Shown in pieces: positions 24,111 through 33,573 of a DNA stretch of 64,000 nucleotides. The position numbers were made by a program, and so were the translations under genes. This DNA is from Mediterranea sp. An20. Its GTDB lineage: Bacteria; Bacteroidota; Bacteroidia; Bacteroidales; Bacteroidaceae. Location: contig NZ_NFJV01000003.1 of the NCBI RefSeq assembly GCF_002160055.1, forward strand, positions 1 to 64,000, read 5' to 3'. The stretch's first letter is position 1, and each line of letters begins with the position of its first letter. Below the pieces are notes generated by a model. It did not search any database and was not told where the DNA came from. It saw only the letters and a list, made by a program, of their open reading frames with translations.

Positions 24111-26180
24111 ATGAAAAAGACAACATTCTGGATATGCCTGTGCCTGCTTTGCTGCTGCTATTCATACGGCAAGGAGACCACCTGCTTCGTTGACGCATCT
24201 TCCACTTCAGCGCGGGAGGACGGAAGCCGGAAACATCCTTTCAAAACTTTCGAAGCGGCAATCAGAGCCGTTGCACTCCAAGGCGACAAGCAGCACACCC
24301 GCATCATCATACGCCAGGGGACCTACTATTTCCAACAGGGCATCTCCATCGGCGAGTCACTTTCCGGCCTGACCATCTCGGCCTATCCGGGAGAAGAGGT
24401 CGTCTTCTCGGGAGGGGTTCCCATCCCGCCACGGCTGGTGAAAAAACAGACCATAGGAAACTGTGAGGTCGCGTCAGTCAACCTGAAAGAGGCAGGAATC
24501 ACCGACTGGGGAGAAATCCATAGTGCGGGCTTTTCGCGTCCGTCGCAACCCTCGTGGGGAGAACTGTTTGTCAACGGACTCCCCATGCGACTTTCCAGAT
24601 GGCCCAACGGGGGGATGATTCGCATGGGAAAAGTCATAGATCCCGGCTCCGTGCCGCGGAACGGAGAGATGGACAACCGGGGAGCCATCATGGAATATGA
24701 CTCGCTGCGCATCTCGTCATGGCACTTTACAGACAATATCTGGATAGGAGGTTATTTCAACTATGGCTACGCGGACGACTGGCTACGGGTGGCCAAACTG
24801 GACAAAAAGGAAAAGACCATCCACACCGACGGAGCCACGCTCTACGGGTTCCGCTCAGGTAACGATTGGAACAAATGGTATGCCTTCAACATCAAGGAAG
24901 AGACAGACGAGGCCGGCGAATACTATCTGGACCGGGAAGAGGGAACGCTGTATTTCATTCCTCCCGCACAGGAAATAAAGTCATTGTGCTTCTCGATGCT
25001 CGAAGAGCCCTTCCTGGACTTGTGGAAAGCGCATGATGTCACCATCAAGCATATCACCTTCGAATGCAGCCGCGGACTGATGCTCTCGCTTGTGGAAACG
25101 GAAAATGTATGTATCGAGCACTGCACGTTCCGGAACGCAGGAAACTGGGCCATCTCCGTGGGTCTGGGAATAGAGCCGTTCGAGGAATACCTGCACGAAG
25201 GCACAGGAAAGCCTGTACGGGGCAAGATAGGCAGCCTGCAACAACACCTGTATGCCAACCAGACATTCAACCGGAAAGGAGGAAGCCGGAACCGGATATC
25301 GCATTGCACATTCTATAACCTGGGAGCAGGAGGTGTCTCGCTGGGAGGAGGAGACCGGATGAGCCTGCAGCCCGGAGAGAACGAGGTAAGCGGATGCCTT
25401 TTCCACGACAACAACCGCATAGAGCGTTCATACCGCCCGGCCATCCACATCACCGGCGCGGGAAACTGCATACGCAATTGCGAGATATACAACACACCCA
25501 GCATGGCCATCCTGCTCCACGGAAACAACCACCTGATTGAAAACAACTACATCCACGACGTGTGCCTGGAAATAGAAGACCAGGGAGCCGTCTATTACGG
25601 ACGCAACCCCTCTGAGTGCGGGACTGTCCTGCGGAACAACTTATTTGCATGTATTCCCGGGAAATACACCACCTGCGCCGTCTATCACGACGACGGTGCA
25701 TGCGGCATGCTGGTGGAAGGCAACATCTTCTACCACGCAGGGAAATATGCAGCACTGATCGGAGGAGGGTCCGACAATTGCTACCGGAACAACCTGTTCA
25801 TAAACGGGCAGTTTGCCATACATGCCGACAACCGGCTTCAAAACTGGAATAAGGCCCTGATTGCCCCCGGAGGACTTTTTGAACACCGCCTGAACGAGGT
25901 CCATTATACAGACGAACCCTACCGAACGGCCTATCCCTTCATGGCCGACTATCTTCCCAGCGACAGTCTTCCGAAGAGAAACGTGGTGGAAAACAATCTC
26001 TTCATCGGGATTGAAAAACTCTCCGACAACCCGCAATGGCTTATCTTCAGAAACAACAAGTCGGACGATGCCCTAACAGAAATCCGGCCGTTTGACAAAG
26101 AAAGACTGTTTCAAATCATCCGAGAGAAAAAATACTTCCCAGAGGAGTGTCTGAAGCGAATCGGAATCTGCGATGAATAA
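24111..26180 (+). CDS. Secreted parallel beta-helix protein (GH141-like?)
   Basis: A 689-residue exported protein. A signal peptide with a Cys-rich end (MKKTTFWICLCLLCCCYSYG) makes lipidation possible. The start DASSTSAREDGSRKHPF then KTFEAAIRAV, and GTYYFQQG with SAYPGEEVVFSGG, is the opening of a carbohydrate-active right-handed beta-helix; later repeated NxIxxNxI-type rungs (ENNYIHDV, VLRNNLFAC, VEGNIFYHAG, CYRNNLFING) form the solenoid. The layout resembles GH141 or related fucosidase/xylanase-type beta-helix enzymes, but I cannot assign the family or substrate. It faces the SusD/SusC genes and probably belongs to the same glycan-use locus. Confidence 0.8.
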   Translation: MKKTTFWICLCLLCCCYSYGKETTCFVDASSTSAREDGSRKHPFKTFEAAIRAVALQGDKQHTRIIIRQGTYYFQQGISIGESLSGLTISAYPGEEVVFSGGVPIPPRLVKKQTIGNCEVASVNLKEAGITDWGEIHSAGFSRPSQPSWGELFVNGLPMRLSRWPNGGMIRMGKVIDPGSVPRNGEMDNRGAIMEYDSLRISSWHFTDNIWIGGYFNYGYADDWLRVAKLDKKEKTIHTDGATLYGFRSGNDWNKWYAFNIKEETDEAGEYYLDREEGTLYFIPPAQEIKSLCFSMLEEPFLDLWKAHDVTIKHITFECSRGLMLSLVETENVCIEHCTFRNAGNWAISVGLGIEPFEEYLHEGTGKPVRGKIGSLQQHLYANQTFNRKGGSRNRISHCTFYNLGAGGVSLGGGDRMSLQPGENEVSGCLFHDNNRIERSYRPAIHITGAGNCIRNCEIYNTPSMAILLHGNNHLIENNYIHDVCLEIEDQGAVYYGRNPSECGTVLRNNLFACIPGKYTTCAVYHDDGACGMLVEGNIFYHAGKYAALIGGGSDNCYRNNLFINGQFAIHADNRLQNWNKALIAPGGLFEHRLNEVHYTDEPYRTAYPFMADYLPSDSLPKRNVVENNLFIGIEKLSDNPQWLIFRNNKSDDALTEIRPFDKERLFQIIREKKYFPEECLKRIGICDE

Positions 26181-26271
26181 AGAGGTATGGCAACCGCCCC
26201 TTTTCTCTCCCCCGACATTCCGAACCTTTTCACCAGATTCCCCACGGCCTGCATCCACATTCCTAACAAGC

Positions 26272-26303
26272 AGCCGGGACGAACCTCACGATCCGCCCCG
26301 GCT
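26272..26303 (+). terminator. Rho-independent terminator after beta-helix gene
   Basis: AGCCGGGAC pairs with GCCCCGGCT across a 14-base loop with one mismatch and is followed by TTTATTCATTTTAATT. It lies 90 bases after the stop of the gene at 24111. Confidence 0.6.
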
Positions 26304-26439
26304 TTATTCATTTTAATTATGCTAAAAGAGTAAAAAATAGCGAAGGCAACCAGTCTCCCGACTCATTCACCTCCTTACCAAGAATTTTAAATAAACAAAA
26401 TATCGAATATCTTATTTCTTATGTATTCCGGAAGATGAG

Positions 26440-26546
26440 GTGATTTAAACTTTCCGCACCGCCATGCCACAACCGCACATACCGGCTATTCCGGCAAGCT
26501 CTCCGCAGGAAGTTGCCAGGCGATAAGCAGCCAAAGTTTAAATCAC
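26440..26546. repeat. Perfect 14-bp inverted repeat, 107-bp span
   Basis: GTGATTTAAACTTT (26440-26453) and its exact complement (26533-26546) flank 79 bases that include a single 22-bp-array-type unit GCGATAAGCAGC (26520). Extra pairing continues outward (AAGATGA/TCATCTT). It fills the gap between convergent genes at 24111-26180 and 26596-28617. No gene is seen in 26181-26595. Confidence 0.65.
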
Positions 26547-26595
26547 ACTCTGTCATCTTACCATTACCCTAAACAATAATACCTGTGAAAACTGT

Positions 26596-28617
26596 TTATT
26601 CTTCGGCAGGCAAGTTAGCCTCTGTAGGCCATCCCCACGTCTGATACAGAACCGAAGTATCCACACTCTCGTCGGGCGACAAAAGCTCTATCTCACGAAT
26701 GGGAAGAGGCGAATTGTAGTGTGCATTCATCCACGTGTAACCGTCATACAGCGTATTCGAGCTGCTGATGCGGTACGGACGGATGTAGACACTCTCTTCG
26801 CTGGAAGAAATGTTGGCGTCGCTCGCCGTAGGACCTTCCACGAATGAAGAAGCCGCATGGTTCTCGTTAGTGGTAGCTGTCTGGTACATGCTGGTCCAGA
26901 AGTTACAGCCTTCGGGAATGTAGTTCTGCGTCTTCAACTGGTCCATGGAGCGCCAGCGCACCAGGTCGTTCCAGCGCATGCCTTCGCCAATGAACTCACA
27001 GCGGCGTTCGCGGCGGATGTTGTACAGCGTAGCATCCACAAGCTCTCCGCCCGAATAAGCCCCCCAGTCGCCTTCGGCCTCTATGCTCATGTCCGTAGCA
27101 GCTATGGTAGCCGTATAGTCCGGGTCGACCGCTGCCCGTTCACGGATAGCCCTCCAATAAGAAGCGGAAGTGGAATTGATACTACCGTCCAGCATATACT
27201 GCGCTTCTATGTAATTCAGATAAGCCTCCACACCCCGGAAGACAATCTGCCCCGTCGTGCCCTCAGCCTTACCATAAGTGTTGTTCTCCACATCGAAACT
27301 TTCTCCCTTACGCAAGCGGTATCCGGTCTGGTCGCCCATCTCACCGGTACGTGCCGGAGCCAGCACCGGCGAGAAATTGAACACTGTATCCGAGAATTGG
27401 TCGTTGAACGGCAGATAATTGCTCTCACTAAAGAGGAAGAGTTGCAGACGTCCGTCGCGGTCGGCCTTTACGTCATCCAAGGTTTCATCCCCCTGATAGC
27501 CCGACCCGTTGGCGTAGATAGGCAACCCGTTGGCCATAAGGAAACTCTCCACATAGCCTTTCAGCAAGCCGTTCCAACCGCCGGTCACGATGTAAGCGCA
27601 CACACCATGCGTAGCGTTGGTCGTGCTGATAGTGCCATAGTCGCGCCACATCAGCACTTCGTCGATGCCAGAGAGGTCATCGCTGGCATACATCTCAAAG
27701 TAAGGGTTCCAACCGGTGGTATAGGTTTCGGGATGCTGGTCCAGCACCATGGTATTCTCTGTCAGCGTTGTGTTGTCGGCCACTTCCTTGGCTGCCTCCA
27801 TCGACACTTCAAGCAGACTGTCGACGTGCGCTTCTACATCGAAGCTATAATTCGGATGCACCCGATAGCCCGGCCAGTCTTCGTCACCCGGCACGCGTCC
27901 GGTGCCCTGATGGTATCTTTCATACGAAGCTTCGTAGAGAGCCACACGCGATTTCACCAGTTGGGCCACCTGTTTGTTAATACGGTTGTTGGCCTCGAAG
28001 CCCTTATCCTGCAGCAAGCCGATGGCCTTGTCCAAATCGGAAAGTATAAAGTTGGCCACCTCGTTGCGGGGCATGCGGGTGCCGTGTGCGATAAGGTCTT
28101 CTGAATTGTCCTCCAAGACTTCCGTCACAATGGGATAATCGCCATAAGTCTTCAGGCGCGAGAAATACACCCAGGCGCGGATGAAATACATTTCTCCAAT
28201 GTAGTGGTCGACTTCAGCATTGCCTTCACCGTAGAATCCTTCGTCATAGCGGGGCAGTACGGTTTCAAAAAAGTAATTGCAATAGCGGATAAGACTGAAT
28301 CCCAGGTCTCCGCTATGCGAAGTCTGCCACAAGTTTGTCGTATAAAGGTCGGTATCTCCATCGCCGTTCACCATGTTGTCCGTGTTGGCATCTCCGTTCA
28401 GGATACCACCCTGACTCCAGCCCGAAGGCGTAGTAAACAAATCCGTATAATAAGCGATGGAATATGCCGCCAACTGGTCGGCGTTTTGGAAGTAACTCTC
28501 AGGAGTTACCTGGTCCAGCGGCTCCAAATCCAGAAAATCATTGCAGGCAGTAAACGTCAGCGCAGATGCTGCCCACAGCGCGGTTGCCATTATCTTTTTA
28601 GTTATATGAGTTCTCAT
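26596..28617 (-). CDS. SusD/RagB family nutrient-binding lipoprotein
   Basis: A 673-residue surface lipoprotein. The lipobox LTFTAC (Cys25) is followed by NDFLDLEPLDQVTPESYFQN, the SusD N-terminus. The TPR-bearing core (FYGEGNAEVDHYIGEMYFIR, then AWVYFSRLKTYGDYPIVTEV) and the C-terminal RRERRCEFIGEGMRWNDLVR block are all present. SusD captures a glycan at the cell surface and lids its SusC partner. The gene starts 12 bases after the SusC stop, so they form one operon. It is longer than SusD itself (551), which is usual for family members with inserted loops. Confidence 0.95.
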   Translation of the reverse strand: MRTHITKKIMATALWAASALTFTACNDFLDLEPLDQVTPESYFQNADQLAAYSIAYYTDLFTTPSGWSQGGILNGDANTDNMVNGDGDTDLYTTNLWQTSHSGDLGFSLIRYCNYFFETVLPRYDEGFYGEGNAEVDHYIGEMYFIRAWVYFSRLKTYGDYPIVTEVLEDNSEDLIAHGTRMPRNEVANFILSDLDKAIGLLQDKGFEANNRINKQVAQLVKSRVALYEASYERYHQGTGRVPGDEDWPGYRVHPNYSFDVEAHVDSLLEVSMEAAKEVADNTTLTENTMVLDQHPETYTTGWNPYFEMYASDDLSGIDEVLMWRDYGTISTTNATHGVCAYIVTGGWNGLLKGYVESFLMANGLPIYANGSGYQGDETLDDVKADRDGRLQLFLFSESNYLPFNDQFSDTVFNFSPVLAPARTGEMGDQTGYRLRKGESFDVENNTYGKAEGTTGQIVFRGVEAYLNYIEAQYMLDGSINSTSASYWRAIRERAAVDPDYTATIAATDMSIEAEGDWGAYSGGELVDATLYNIRRERRCEFIGEGMRWNDLVRWRSMDQLKTQNYIPEGCNFWTSMYQTATTNENHAASSFVEGPTASDANISSSEESVYIRPYRISSSNTLYDGYTWMNAHYNSPLPIREIELLSPDESVDTSVLYQTWGWPTEANLPAEE

Positions 28618-28629
28618 GTCATTCCAGTT

Positions 28630-31600
28630 TTAGAAATTAATATTTACTCCAAGAGAGAAAGTTCTTTGCAACGGATAAAGTTGTCCGGATGATCCATAGG
28701 CAGACCCGGTTCCTTCGGGGTCGTATGTTTTCACCAGTTTGGTAAATGTCAGCAGGTTGTCACCCGAGAAATACACACGGAGGTTGTCGATGCCAATCTT
28801 GTTGGTCCAGACTTTCGGGAACGTGTAACCGAAGGTCAGGTTCTTCAAACGGCAGTAAGCTCCATTCTGCAGGTAGCGGGTCTGTGTGTATTGGTTGCGG
28901 CCGCTGAACGACGGACGTGCATAGTATGCGTCAGTATTGTCTTCCGTCCAATAATCCAGGTGTTCTTCAAACACATTGGATTGCCACATGCCGCCGCTGT
29001 TCGTACCCCAGAAATACATGCCGCCCAGTGCCAGGTCGCGCTTGGCTACTCCCTGGAAGAAAAGCCGGAGGTCAAAGCCTTTCCAGGCGCCATCCAATGT
29101 GAGTCCGTAGCGGAAGCGCGGTGTAGAATTGCCAATGACACTGATATCGCCGGCATCATCGGCCGTGTACGAACCGGTGCTGATGCGTCCGTCTCCATCG
29201 AGGTCGGCATACATAATATCTCCTGCCGACCAGTTGGAACCCAGCGAACTTTGGTCAACTTGTGCCAAATGCGCATCCATCTCTTCCTGGCTTTGGGCTA
29301 TCCCGACGGTAGTATATCCCCAGATTTCACCCAGTTTCATGCCCGGATAATAAGAACTGCTCAACGACTTGGTATCGTTGGGATATTCCGTTACCACCTG
29401 TTGCGCATCAGAGAGATTGAAGCTCACCCCATAGGAGAAGTCACCCACTTTGTCACGCCAGCCCAACTCCAGTTCGAAGCCGTAGGACTTCAAGTCGCAG
29501 TTGTTGGCATCGGGCACATCTGCTCCCAGGATGGAAGACAATTCGGGAGCCGGGCCTACCATATCAAGCGTCCTGCGCACAAAGTAATCGAAAGTACCGG
29601 TCAGGCGATTGTCCAGCAAGGCAAAATCAAAGCCTACATCCCATGAGCGCACGGTTTCCCACGTCAACGAAGAACTGGTGATGCCGGGCGTGGTGGCGTA
29701 GTTAGGAGAAGAACCGTTGACAAACCAGGACCCGTTGTATCCCAAAGGCATGCTTTGGTAGAAGGGATACCAGTTATCCGTGTTCGTATTACCAAGTTCA
29801 CCCCACGAGCCTCTCAGCTTCAGGGTAGTGATGGTGGTCTTCTCTGCCAGGTCCTGGAAGAATTCTTCACGGGCAATGTTCCAGCCAGCAGAGAACGAGG
29901 GGAAGAAGCCCCAGCGTTTGTCGCCGACGAAACGGGACGAACCGTCGTAACGCCCGTTCACCTCAAGCATGTAACGGTCTTTGTAGGCATAGTTGATACG
30001 ACCGAAGAAGCCTGCCACGGCCATGTGGTCATAACCGCCACTCACATAATCGTCAGAAAGTCCCGTGTCCAAGGTAGGCACGTTGGGGGTAATCAGGTCG
30101 TCACGCTGGGCAGTGATGTCGCGTGTAGCATATTTCTCGGCATTGAAACCGGCGAGCACCTTAAAATAATGGCCGCTGTCAAATGTCTTCGAGTAGTCCG
30201 TATAGAGATTGACCGTATAGTAGTTCTCGTGATAAGAATACTCCGTCACCCGGCTGGTACCGGCAGGATAACTCGAACCGCCCATATCCCAGGCCATTTC
30301 CACTTCGTTGCCATCCACATCATGATAATACACGGGCAACACTTCGGAATGCACATAATTGGTATAAGTGCGTAGACTTCCTTCCAAGTTGATGTGCCAG
30401 TCTTTGATAGGCTCGAACACGACAGCCAGTTGGTTGGTATAGGTATCCGTATTGCTGCGGCGTTGTCCGCCTTCTTCCATCTGCTGTATTTCGCTCTCGT
30501 TCATGGCGTAGCCGTTGGGGTCGTAAGCCGGCTGGATGGGCCACTTGCGCGATACGTTGTGATAGAAAAGACTGGTCAGGTAAGTAGGACGCTCATAATC
30601 CTCCCGCGTCCACTTGGTCGAATAGGTGAACCGTACCCAGTCGGCCAGTTGCGCCGTAATCTTTCCGTTCAGCGTGTAGCGGTAGAAGTCTTCGCTGCCA
30701 TGCTGTATCAGACCGTCCTGGTCGAGGAAGCTGCCGCTGAACAGATACTGTATCTTGTCACTGCCGCCGCTCACACTGAGGTTGTGCTCCTGCGACACCG
30801 CATTGCCGCCGTAAAACTCCTGAATCCAGTCAATGTTGTCGTAGGCGCCCTCGTTCCACTTAGCCCACGAACTTCCGCTGGCAATGGTCGACTGCTCCAG
30901 ATTGCCGTTCATATAATCCAGGATGTTCTGCATATAGGTATCGTCGAAGATAACACTGCCGCCGTCGTTGGTATTGGCGAGGTTGAACATGGTGGCAAAG
31001 TCATACGAGTTAGCCATCTTGGGCATATTTATGCCCTGGCTGATACGCACGTTGCCCGAATAGTTGACCCGCGGTTTGCCGCTTGCCCCACTTTTCGTAG
31101 TAATCAGAATCACGCCGAAAGCAGCGCGCGCACCATAGATAGATGCCGACGAAGCGTCTTTCAGCACAGATACACTCTCAATATCGTTGGGATTCAACGC
31201 ATCCAAATCCCCCTCAATGCCGTCTATCAAGACTAAGGGTGAGGCACTGGACCCCTCGCCAATCGTGCCCGTGCCACGGATGTTGATACTCATGGAGGCA
31301 TCCAAGGCACCTCCATAATTGCCCACACTCAGATTCAGGCCGGGAATTTGGCCCTGCAGAGCCTGTGAAACATTTTGCACCGGACGCGACTCGAAGACAT
31401 CCGACTCGACCATCGAAACCGACCCGGTGACATTAACCTTCTTCTGGACACCATAACCTACCACCACCACTTCATCCAACAACTCCGAATCTTCTTTCAG
31501 CGTGATAGTGAGCGGCTCGCCCTTCCATTCCACCGAAAAAGGCTGATAACCTACATACGTCACTTCCAGGACGGCACCCAACGGCACATTATTCAGTTCG

Positions 31601-31830
31601 AACTTTCCGTCCAAATCGGTAATGACACCATTATTCGTGTCCTTTACCCGGACAGATGCCCCGATAATCGTTTCTCCCGAAGCATCTTTCACAACACCAC
31701 TACACTTGCCGGTCTGCTGCACGCCATGCGCATCGGCCGATGTGTCTGCAACAGGAAATGCACGGACTGTGCCTGCACCCAATGTCGCGCAAAGCAACAA
31801 CATCCAAATTGGTTTCATCTGCTTTCTCAT
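28630..31830 (-). CDS. SusC/RagA family TonB-dependent outer-membrane transporter
   Basis: A 1066-residue TonB-dependent transporter. After the signal peptide comes a carboxypeptidase-regulatory-like domain (GVVKDASGETIIGASVRVKD, about residues 44-63), then a TonB box-like DEVVVVGYGVQKK (about 118-130), a plug domain (VSQALQGQIPGLNL, SVLKDASSASIYGARAAFG) and a C-terminal 22-strand barrel ending in FSLGVNINF. It imports oligosaccharides captured by SusD, driven by TonB/ExbBD. A -7 box lies at 31933-31940. It is divergent from an AraC gene 394 bases away, which may regulate it. Substrate cannot be told. Confidence 0.97.
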   Translation of the reverse strand: MRKQMKPIWMLLLCATLGAGTVRAFPVADTSADAHGVQQTGKCSGVVKDASGETIIGASVRVKDTNNGVITDLDGKFELNNVPLGAVLEVTYVGYQPFSVEWKGEPLTITLKEDSELLDEVVVVGYGVQKKVNVTGSVSMVESDVFESRPVQNVSQALQGQIPGLNLSVGNYGGALDASMSINIRGTGTIGEGSSASPLVLIDGIEGDLDALNPNDIESVSVLKDASSASIYGARAAFGVILITTKSGASGKPRVNYSGNVRISQGINMPKMANSYDFATMFNLANTNDGGSVIFDDTYMQNILDYMNGNLEQSTIASGSSWAKWNEGAYDNIDWIQEFYGGNAVSQEHNLSVSGGSDKIQYLFSGSFLDQDGLIQHGSEDFYRYTLNGKITAQLADWVRFTYSTKWTREDYERPTYLTSLFYHNVSRKWPIQPAYDPNGYAMNESEIQQMEEGGQRRSNTDTYTNQLAVVFEPIKDWHINLEGSLRTYTNYVHSEVLPVYYHDVDGNEVEMAWDMGGSSYPAGTSRVTEYSYHENYYTVNLYTDYSKTFDSGHYFKVLAGFNAEKYATRDITAQRDDLITPNVPTLDTGLSDDYVSGGYDHMAVAGFFGRINYAYKDRYMLEVNGRYDGSSRFVGDKRWGFFPSFSAGWNIAREEFFQDLAEKTTITTLKLRGSWGELGNTNTDNWYPFYQSMPLGYNGSWFVNGSSPNYATTPGITSSSLTWETVRSWDVGFDFALLDNRLTGTFDYFVRRTLDMVGPAPELSSILGADVPDANNCDLKSYGFELELGWRDKVGDFSYGVSFNLSDAQQVVTEYPNDTKSLSSSYYPGMKLGEIWGYTTVGIAQSQEEMDAHLAQVDQSSLGSNWSAGDIMYADLDGDGRISTGSYTADDAGDISVIGNSTPRFRYGLTLDGAWKGFDLRLFFQGVAKRDLALGGMYFWGTNSGGMWQSNVFEEHLDYWTEDNTDAYYARPSFSGRNQYTQTRYLQNGAYCRLKNLTFGYTFPKVWTNKIGIDNLRVYFSGDNLLTFTKLVKTYDPEGTGSAYGSSGQLYPLQRTFSLGVNINF

Positions 31831-31932
31831 CCTATCATGATTTTAAAGTGAAACAAAAAAACAACTCCAGATGCTGCCCTCACTACAGCTATTAAAGCCT
31901 ACAATAAGGAAACAGAAACATCTGAACGGATG

Positions 31933-31940
31933 CAAAATTA
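31933..31940 (-). promoter_or_regulatory. -7 box for susCD-like operon
   Basis: Minus-strand TAATTTTG, about 100 bases upstream of the SusC start. No matching -33 is clear. The 394-base gap 31831-32224 otherwise holds AT-rich sequence and the AraC promoter. Confidence 0.45.
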
Positions 31941-32166
31941 AAGACATCTTAATAAACCTAATTGCCATAAACGACCTGCTTTTTTCCTATTGAGAAACAG
32001 CCGAAGTTTTTTTATTCATTCGGAAACAAGTCTTGTTTATTTAGAAATAAACTACTATTATTCAAATAGTTATAAACATAGTAAAAGAAAACAGGGAAGA
32101 CTTGCCGAAGAAGTATTCCGTAAACAGAGTTTTGTCGATTAAAACAAGCCGTTTATCTATTTTGCA

Positions 32167-32196
32167 TTTGATATACTTACAAAAAATCTACATTTG
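32167..32196 (+). promoter_or_regulatory. Full promoter for AraC gene
   Basis: TTTG (32167-32170), 18-base spacer, TACATTTG (32189-32196), a close match to the Bacteroides -33/-7 consensus, 28 bases upstream of the AraC ATG. Confidence 0.7.
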
Positions 32197-32224
32197 CGTC
32201 CATAACGCATAACTTACATTAACT

Positions 32225-33103
32225 ATGAGAACAGAAATGCAAGACATCACAGCTGACATGGCTCCGGACATGAAAAACAACAATCCGGGAATTCAATTCC
32301 GCGAAATCGGAACGAGTTACATATATAATAGTATGGACATCTCAACGGACTACCGAAATGCCCAGCTATTTGTCGTAGATGGGAACATACAGGCCTTCAT
32401 TGGCAATAAGAAATACGACTTGCAGCGCGGAGACTTTGCCGACATCATCAAACAGACGTTCAGGCTGAGCCACATCTCCTCTGATGCCCGTGCATTCTTA
32501 CTGTTGCAGACCGACGACTTCATGCAGAACCTATTCACCCAGAAGCCGCCTTTCTCGCCTGCCTATATGCTGCACACGTTCAACTATCCGGTCAAGCAAC
32601 TCAAGCCGCAAGACTATGCCATAGTCATACGGGGAATGGAAGACCTGCACCAGACCATCACGCAACGAGTCAGCCGATTCACCCAAGACATCATCAGGCA
32701 CAAGACACAGATATTCTTCCTGGAAATGGCTAACCTGCTGGACAAAGAAGAGGCAAGAAACATGCCTGAATGTTCGAACAAACAAAAAAAGCAGTTTGCC
32801 GACTTCATCAACCTGCTGGAAACTGACATCTGCCACAACCACACTGTCAGTTATTACGCCAAATGCCTCCACATTTCTCCGCAGTACCTGCGCCGCATTG
32901 TCAAAGAAGTTTCCGGAGACAACGCCTACCAGCTTATCAGCAAATTCCTGCTGAAAGAAATCTGCCATCTGCTGCGGGGCACCCATCTGTCCATACAGGA
33001 AATTGCCGACCGCCTGCACTTCTCCGACCAGGCTGTGATGAGCAAATTCTTCAAGCGCAACAAGGGGATACCCCCGCTGAAATACCGCAACGAACAACGG
33101 TGA
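32225..33103 (+). CDS. AraC-family regulator next to susCD
   Basis: A 292-residue regulator. The N-terminal part (residues 1-180) is a cupin-like ligand domain as in short AraC proteins (QLFVVDGNIQAFIGNKKYDL). The C-terminus has two helix-turn-helix motifs: HNHTVSYYAKCLHISPQYLR and LSIQEIADRLHFSDQAVMSK, ending in FFKRNKGIPPLKYRNE. It is soluble, unlike the hybrid two-component or membrane-spanning regulators usual beside susCD. Its position, divergent from susC, makes it the likely regulator of the glycan locus. Its ligand is unknown. Confidence 0.9.
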   Translation: MRTEMQDITADMAPDMKNNNPGIQFREIGTSYIYNSMDISTDYRNAQLFVVDGNIQAFIGNKKYDLQRGDFADIIKQTFRLSHISSDARAFLLLQTDDFMQNLFTQKPPFSPAYMLHTFNYPVKQLKPQDYAIVIRGMEDLHQTITQRVSRFTQDIIRHKTQIFFLEMANLLDKEEARNMPECSNKQKKQFADFINLLETDICHNHTVSYYAKCLHISPQYLRRIVKEVSGDNAYQLISKFLLKEICHLLRGTHLSIQEIADRLHFSDQAVMSKFFKRNKGIPPLKYRNEQR

Positions 33104-33259
33104 AGATGTCACCAGACCGGAACGTCCGTTACGCCAACCGCCCTCCCACAGGCCAAGCCCGACCGTTTGAGGCTCGTCTGTTTTCGTTTCCTCAAAATAT
33201 TTTATCCGGCACAAAGGGCGTAAGGGACGTTCCGGCCTCTCTTCCTGAAAAACAGCCGG

Positions 33260-33347
33260 GCTATAAGCAGCCTGCTTCTAAGCGATAAGCACCGAACTCC
33301 CAGGATATAAGCAGCACGCTTGTTATATATACGAAGCAGTGCGCTGA
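33260..33347 (+). repeat. 22-bp tandem repeat array D (4 units)
   Basis: Units at 33260-33281 (GCTATAAGCAGC...), 33282-33303 (GCGATAAGCACC...), 33304-33325 (GATATAAGCAGC...) and 33326-33347 (TATATACGAAGC...); a fifth weak unit follows. It lies in the 470-base gap 33104-33573 between the AraC gene and the TPR/kinase-like gene, and nothing else stands out there. Confidence 0.8.
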
Positions 33348-33573
33348 CTATCAGGAAGATAAAATCCAATCTATTCCTTGAAAGAAAAGTCTAAACCGGC
33401 GTTCCCTATCAGACTGGCCACATGCCTCCACGGCCTTCCCCCGGCGCCGTCTGCACCTCCAGACTGTCGGGCAGGGTTCTCTACAAATTATTTTTCTGAA
33501 AGAAAAAAACAAGCAAGCGCACAAACTATGAAAGAATATCGTAACTTTACGGGCAAACAAAACGAAAAACCTT

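Noticed and set aside
24089-24115. Short frame ATGAACAACCAATAC... before the beta-helix gene
   Set aside because: Only eight codons; the signal-peptide start at 24111 explains the gene.
26857-28104. Antisense frame opposite the SusD gene
   Set aside because: The SusD-family protein is unambiguous; the antisense product shows no known pattern.
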